Source: Beroe forskalii (taxonomy: Eukaryota > Ctenophora > Nuda > Beroida > Beroidae). Taken from it: DNA of 64,000 nt. The position numbers were made by a program, and so were the translations under genes. Under the pieces are notes generated by a model that was given only the letters and a program-made list of their open reading frames with translations, had not been told where the DNA came from and made no database searches. This document shows positions 59,153-64,000 of this stretch, one piece after another. Location: contig WFMF01000162.1 in assembly GCA_011033025.1 (NCBI GenBank), positions 124,001-188,000 of the forward strand. The letters are read 5' to 3'. Numbering within the stretch: position 1 is the stretch's first letter; every line of letters starts with the position of its first letter.

Positions 59153-59515
59153 GAAACTTTCAACATATGATTTGGAAAAGTGTCAAATCGATCTGGGAGT
59201 TGGTTTCATACTATGCGGCAATAACACTGAGCATCCTCGTGACTTACGTTCAATTGTTCAGCCCATTTAGAATCAATGTGGATGAAATGTACAGTGAAAT
59301 CATGACAAACACGTTTATCTGTCGATTGTCGCCGCTTGAGGTACAGCTGTAGCCGCGTTAGATAAAGCTAGACAAGCGACAAGGATGATGCACTGGATCA
59401 GGACAGTAGTAGTTTCAACTCCGTTATGCGATGGCTCCAGGGCTCAGAAACGGCGCAACACAGATCATACATCATTTGGAGTGAATCAGGCTAAAAGACT
59501 CGTCGTGCACTGCTG

Positions 59516-59569
59516 CTAGCTGTGCCTTCGTTTGTCGTCCTTTTTCTTCTTTTCCAGTTGTTTTTCAAC
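59516..59569 (-). CDS. ZC3H18: ZC3H18-like last coding exon
   Basis: After cttctcacag the exon reads VEKQLEKKKKDDKRRHS and TAG. It continues the heptads of the previous exon, so the protein ends in a short basic coiled coil. Confidence 0.68.
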   Translation of the reverse strand, partial: VEKQLEKKKKDDKRRHS

Positions 59570-62500
59570 CTGTGAGAAGAACGTGATTTAACTCTAAATC
59601 AAGGATTTATAATATAAATGAAAGAGGGGGAATTGCTCAATGCCCTCCGCCCTGTATGACATCATTAAACCGGCCATTTTCTAACCAGCCCCTTGGACAA
59701 AAATCTCAGTCTTTTTGTCTTGTCCTTAAGGGCCAGTTGAATAAGGGCCAATAAGGTATTCTCTCAGTTACGAATCGAAGAAATGAATCGCAAAAGCAAT
59801 ACCCATTTCAGGTGTTACCCCAGCAAGTACTCACTTTCTGAAGTTGTTGCATGAGGACCTCGCGTGTCCTCTTCTTGTCCTTGTAGTTGAACTCCGGAGA
59901 GGAGACGGGGGAGGTGGGGGAGTCAGCGAGTTTCCCGGGGTGCAGCCCCGGACTTCCTGACCCCACACTGCGAGAAGGAAGGAGGGTCAGGGACCAGAGA
60001 TCATATTAAATTAGCCCATGGAAATTAGTATACCTTTGGTAAACAATCCAGTGCGATTGTTGACTGAAAATCGTTTATTAGGGAAGAGTAACCGGCGATT
60101 GATAAACCAAACCTGGAGTTGGATGATGAATCGTCTGAATCAGAGTCACTGTTAGAGTCGTGTTTTGCTTTAACGATGGCATCCAACATTCTCCGATTAC
60201 TCTTTTTCCTCGTCAACAACTCAAACTCTGATGGCGACAACTTATCTCTCAGTTTCTTCAGTTTCGCAGCGTCTTTCTTAGCTTTCCTTCTCTTCTGAGC
60301 GTCCAGGTGCTTCTTGAGTTCCTGCAATCGACGGCTCTGAGGCGACGAGTCATCGCTGGAAGTATCGGAGCTACTGGAGGACCGAGAGAGGGGTCTCTTC
60401 CGGTCCTTGGGACTGTTGGGCCGCATCCAAGGGTCGTGCCAGTCCGCGTCCCCGGCAGGGTGCGGGGCTTTGTACGGCTTCTTGCCCTCCTCCGGCAGGG
60501 GAGCCTTCCTCTCGTAGGCGCCCCTGTACCGCTCAGGCGTGAGGCGTGGCGGAATAACGGGCACAGCGTGGGAACTGCCAGCTCCATCGCTCAGTGGGGA
60601 CAGACGACGAGTGGATACCTTCTGCTCACTGGGGGACCGGGACTTCAACTTGTTATCTTTCATAACGATCTTACTCGCTAGCTGAAGGAATGAGGGAGAG
60701 TTAAGGAGGGATAGTCGAGTAATTGCAGAAGTGAAACAAACTTGTGAATGTATTATATAGTGGGTAGTAAAATCTGAACTGAAAGAATGATCATTCCAAC
60801 AAGACGCTAATGTTAGATCCTGCCAGTAAGCCTTAGAATGGTGTAAATCTAACAACCCGCTTACTTTAGTTCCGGGTTGACTATCGTCACTGTCGTCGTC
60901 AGACTTCTCGTTCCGCCTGACTTCCTCCCTGATCTTCTTGCTGACCTTGAGACCGCGTTCCCAGGCGCTCTCCTTGGACCGCGCCCCACCCCCAGGGGGC
61001 ATCATGTGCGGGGGCATGCCCGGTACTCCCGGCACCACTGAGGGGTCGCACGTCAAAAAACACGTTGTCATGGAGAGGTAAATACTTGATCTCTCAGTGC
61101 AAATAAACTTCAACAAAAAGAGGCGCCGTTTGAAGCAGATTGTGCCACTAATACAGCGCTCACCCCTCGCCACTCACTTGACATCATGCCGGAGAAGGGA
61201 GGCTGGAGGTTGGGGTGGTGTCCGGCAGGAGGTGCAGAGAACCGCTCCCTCGCGTCCCCCGGACTCCGGGATCTCCTCTCCGAGGGGAAGGTCCGTTCTC
61301 TGGAGGCCCTGTCCTTCCCTCCTCCGCCTCCTCCTCCACCTTCCCTCTTATCCTTGCCCTGGATGTCCGAGTAGTAGCTCTCCCAGGCCTTGTGGTACAT
61401 GTCAAAACTCTCCTTTATCTTCACGTCGTCGAACTTCTCGTCATCTCCCCGCCTTCCTCGATCCCTTCCACCCTGCAGCACAGAGGATATACTGATTACG
61501 GGACGCAGTTCAGTCTGAACTGCGGAAATGTCAAAAAGTAAAAAACTAGGATTTGGTTTATCAACAGTAAATTTGTCATGTTCTAAAAACTGCTTTCACT
61601 AAACAGTAACCATGCAACCAACCAGGGGTGGAGGGGGCAGCGCCCCAGGGGGCGCCCAGGCAGCCCCAGGAGGGGGCACCACAGGAGGCGGTATTACAGG
61701 ATGAGGGATAGGCGGGGGAACAGGTCCAGGGGGCAAACCAGGGCTCGGTGTGAAGGAGAGAGGAGGGAAGTCAGGAACTGAAACAAACGGGTTACTCCAT
61801 ACACTGACAGCTTTAAAATAAATTTCATGTGTGATATTTAATAATTAGAATTGCAGTTCAATACTAATCACTAGCAGTTCAATACTAATCAGTAGTAATA
61901 AACTCAGTGGCACTGCACACCAAAAACCCCACCTTTTCCTTTGGAGGTGGATGAAATGACAGGCATGGGAGGCAGGGAGATAAGGGACGGCATGTCTCCT
62001 GGCCGCATGCTCTTGGCGCCATCGCGTCTGTAGTCTGGCGGAGCTCCTCTGCTCCCCTTGTCCAGACCCCGGTAATCGCGGGGCGAGGGCCGACCTTCAG
62101 ACCCGTTACTCCTGTGAAGGACAGGGTGTTAGGAGTACTGCAGTTTACCTATCCCCCTGTATACTACAATACAGATGCTTCTGAGGCAAAACATGGAGAA
62201 ACAAGTGGCAATATAATGGATATGAAATAGTAAATTTACCGTGGGGTAGTTCCAACTTTAGCCACGAACAGAAAATCAATAGGATCAGCTCCATATACGT
62301 TAAGAAGGGTATTTGAACGCATCGAATTAGAAGAAAATTTTAGAGGAGGCATGGCGAGATTGAATGAACTAGAAACAAACACGACAACTAAAACGGTACA
62401 GTTTTTTTTAAACAAGTTGTTTAAATTCGAACGCACGTCTCAGGTATCAAGATTATTGAAGTGAGGTGTAGGGAAGTTGGACGCTTGTGTAAACAATACG

Positions 62501-63499
62501 AACATTACACCAACAAATTAACACTTCATGTGTATCTTCTACTCAAAGACTCAATAGTCAGTACACCCAATGTGAAAACTAACTCATAGACTAACATCGC
62601 GATGTGTCGCTAATGCAACTGATTACCTCTTGTAATCCCTGGAATCGTGATCTCTGTCTCCGGCGCGTTCCCGGAATCCCTTATCCCTGTAACTTGGCTC
62701 CCGATACGGGGATCCGTGCTTGTTGGCAATGCGCTCCAGTTTCCTCTGCACGGGATCCAGCTGCTGAATAGGTGGTCCCGGGGTCTTCTTCACTGAAACA
62801 AAACCAGGGGTGAATGAGGGCAGTTTGAGGGAGGAAACATTCAGGAGTGTATATGAGTATTATATATCCATGCTTTGCTGTGTAGTTAAATGTACAACAT
62901 ACACCAATAGTAGTTCATCACTCATCAGTAACCCAGGTGAAATAAGTCAATTTCAATCCACAATTATAATACCATAGAAGAACAATGAAAATCTCTGAAA
63001 TTGCACGCTGTATAAAGCTATTCGTCCATGATGTGAAACATTCAGTGAATGAACTGCATATTCCACTTTCGAGTGAAGGTCTCATTTGACATCTCTTGAG
63101 TGTACAAAGATTTCAATCCAAGTTGTGCAATGTGCATCATGCAAATCGTGGCAGAAAATGAACAACGGGAAGCATATTTTGGTATATTTTAGCAATAGCC
63201 GGATACGAATCTGCAGAAAAATCTACATCAAATTATGGTATACCGGAAAAACCATTTTTTCTCGCCTGGGAATCAAACAAAACTGCGCAGTGCAATTGAT
63301 AGAAGATAATGCTTGTTCAGGGATCGAACCATGAGACACGAACATAGAAAAGACAAAACATCACAGGCAGTTCAGGAGAGAATAGACAATCAAGCACACA
63401 AATACAATCATAGTCTGTGCTTTTTGGTGCTTTACTAACCCAAAGATATAACGTTGCTGCGAGGAGAATGCTTTTTACCGTCTTTAGTGTTTCGAGAGT
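59516..63499 (-). CDS. ZC3H18: ZC3H18-like nuclear RNA-processing protein, 3' part (5' end outside window)
   Basis: ZC3H18 links the nuclear cap-binding complex to RNA decay and processing. Exons, 5' to 3': 63479-63499 (microexon), 62627-62792, 61933-62111, 61623-61777, 61178-61472, 60865-61037, 60113-60681, 59835-59967, 59516-59569. All phases agree, giving 581 residues to the stop. Three motifs occur in the order known for ZC3H18: ESAWERGLKVSKKIREEV; DADWHDPWMRPNSPKDRKRP in an Arg/Ser-rich setting; and a C-terminal basic coiled coil KRTREVLMQQLQKVEKQLEK. The remainder is Arg/Ser/Pro/Lys-rich and disordered. The CCCH zinc finger must lie beyond 64000 and is not seen, so another RS-type splicing protein remains possible. 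Confidence 0.6.
59835..59967 (-). CDS. ZC3H18: ZC3H18-like penultimate exon
   Basis: The acceptor ctcgcag|tgtgg completes a serine split with the previous exon. Reads VGSGSPGLHPGKLADSPTSP, then FNYKDKKRTREVLMQQLQK at AAA|gtgagt, phase 0. The basic leucine-rich end resembles the C-terminal LL-K-QL helix of ZC3H18. Confidence 0.68.
60113..60681 (-). CDS. ZC3H18: ZC3H18-like exon: long RS/Lys-rich region
   Basis: From cttcag|ctagcg to AG|gtttgg, 189 codons. Order: SRSPSEQKVSTRRLSPLS, the DADWHDPWMRPNSPK motif, a Ser-Asp tract (SRSSSSSDTSSDDSSPQSRR), then a basic helix LQELKKHLDAQKRRKAKKDA and SPSEFELLTRKKSNRR, ending in acidic serine repeats suited to CK2 phosphorylation (inference). Confidence 0.7.
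60865..61037 (-). CDS. ZC3H18: ZC3H18-like exon: AWERGL motif and acidic tail
   Basis: After cccctcag the exon reads (M)VPGVPGMPPHMMPPGGGA, then ESAWERGLKVSKKIREEVRR and the acidic DDDSDDS, ending AAA|gtaagc. The AWERGL block followed by a basic helix is the best family match. The 183-nt intron that follows has no stop in frame (see findings). Confidence 0.7.
61178..61472 (-). CDS. ZC3H18: ZC3H18-like exon: acidic/aromatic helix, Gly tract and RS stretch
   Basis: Begins GGRDRGRRGDDEKFDDVKIK and contains the aromatic motif ESFDMYHKAWESYYSDIQGK, a run of eight glycines, and SERRSRSPGDARERFS. It ends one base into a codon at TCAA|gtgagt. The aromatic helix is the most structured part of the protein in this window and would be a good search seed. 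Confidence 0.68.
61623..61777 (-). CDS. ZC3H18: ZC3H18-like exon: proline-rich segment
   Basis: About 50 codons, nearly half proline (PDFPPLSFTPSPGLPPGPVP then VIPPPVVPPPGAAWAPPG), from tttgtttcag to CTG|gttggt. The donor is weaker than the others but gives phase 0 into the next exon. Such tracts are candidate WW/SH3-domain ligands; that is inference. Confidence 0.6.
61933..62111 (-). CDS. ZC3H18: ZC3H18-like exon: disordered Arg/Pro segment
   Basis: Reads (R)SNGSEGRPSPRDYRGLDKG, then MRPGDMPSLISLPPMPVISS, ending SKGK at G|gtgggg (phase 1). No domain is recognised; linker composition is typical of RS-type proteins. Confidence 0.65.
62240..62368 (-). CDS. ZC3H18: Candidate phase-symmetric cassette exon of the ZC3H18-like gene
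   Basis: A 129-nt stop-free stretch bounded by tgtttctag and CG|gtaaat, phase 2 in and phase 2 out, so it can be included or skipped without changing frame between exons 62627-62792 and 61933-62111. It reads SSFNLAMPPLKFSSNSMRSN and on to DPIDFLFVAKVGTTP. Base composition is AT-rich like an intron and I recognise no homologue, so it may be fortuitous. Confidence 0.3.
62627..62792 (-). CDS. ZC3H18: ZC3H18-like exon: basic, Arg/Asp-rich segment
   Basis: The acceptor ttgtttcag|tg precedes KKTPGPPIQQLDPVQRKLER, then IANKHGSPYREPSYRDKGFR and an RD-repeat-like RAGDRDHDSRDYK. The exon ends AG|gtaatc in phase 2, which fits the G opening the next exon. Confidence 0.65.
63479..63499 (-). CDS. ZC3H18: Candidate 21-nt microexon of the ZC3H18-like gene
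   Basis: Lies between gattttcag and the donor G|gtaaaa. It reads (D)SRNTKD plus one base, which joins in phase 1 to exon 62627-62792 as DSRNTKDVKKTPGPP. Both phases fit, but the exon is so short that chance cannot be excluded. Confidence 0.35.
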
Positions 63500-64000
63500 C
63501 TGAAAATCGCAAATACTTACTGATTGGAATGGCCAATAACGGACGAGTTAAGAGGTACATCACTTCTACATTTTTTCAGCTAACTTTGTATTTTTACAGC
63601 TTACTCAGTAACGTAACTCATAAAAGGACAGAGCGGGGAACAAGGCAGGGTAAACGTACGTGCGCCGACTTCGGTTACGTTGATTGCTTTCATTGATAAA
63701 CGACGAAATTCTAAAGTACAAACTGTTAGCATCCAACGATGCGCGCAAAATTTCGCAATTAAAATTAGCTAATTATGTAATTGGCTTCCAAAACAATAAT
63801 ATTACCAGTTCTGGCATTTGATCCGTAATTTAGTAATTTTGATGGCTTGGTTTCACTAAATGCATTCCGGATATCCCCAAAATCGGACAATATGGGGCGA
63901 CAACAGGATTCAACCTATGGCAGTCAATTTGATCCAGTTATCCAGTCAATTACTAATATCCTTGAATTAAAACAAAGCCGATTAGGATCAATTCATCAAG
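63500..64000. other. Presumed intron of the ZC3H18-like gene
   Basis: AT-rich; no further exon with a matching phase was found before the window ends. Confidence 0.4.

Noticed and set aside
63310-63335. B-box-like GGTTCGATCC on -
   Set aside because: No A-box or cloverleaf arms at the right distance.

Overview
The window is animal nuclear DNA. Genes are split by introns with GT..AG junctions, intergenic DNA is AT-rich, and minisatellites and small inverted-repeat elements are common. The three recognisable genes belong to metazoan families: a DM-domain (DMRT) transcription factor, a FAM184-type coiled-coil protein and a ZC3H18-like RNA-processing protein. I cannot name the phylum. The 16-kb first intron of the DMRT gene and the repeat load argue against a very compact genome.

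Layout. Positions 1-20 kb hold no gene I can support. They contain a tRNA-derived SINE-like insertion (about 4.5 kb), two clusters of E-box/CRE palindromes (5.75-5.98 and 13.1-13.33 kb), a fold-back element with an adjoining AGT microsatellite (9.3-9.6 kb) and short tandem repeats. A complete DMRT gene lies on + in three coding exons (20600-20705, 36683-36853, 37916-38619; 326 aa). Its first intron carries a 20-bp array and a 41-bp minisatellite (25.4-27.1 kb). The antisense strand of that minisatellite is one 642-codon open frame with a signal-peptide-like start. A degenerate CTGTCCA-type array with an inserted small element follows at 40.5-41.3 kb.

Convergent to DMRT, on -, is a complete seven-exon FAM184-like gene (50609 to 42842; 490 aa). 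It has a transposon-like element with 20-bp perfect terminal inverted repeats in its last intron (44137-45800) and a 1.4-kb 12-bp satellite with a perfect 42-bp-arm hairpin in its first intron. Between 52 and 57.7 kb lies a large 21/22-bp minisatellite. It is split by a strange mosaic (55.2-56.17 kb) in which the unique left flank is interleaved, base block by base block, with the repeat. This is most likely a consensus artefact over a duplicated flank-plus-array unit. From 59.5 kb to the window end, on -, run the 3' exons of a ZC3H18-like gene whose 5' part, including any CCCH finger, lies outside.

All three gene models were built by hand from splice sites; every junction keeps phase and the summed coding lengths are multiples of three. 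Only the DMRT identification is near certain. FAM184 and ZC3H18 rest on conserved blocks recalled from the families and need a homology search. I found no convincing rRNA, functional tRNA, CRISPR array or complete transposase.
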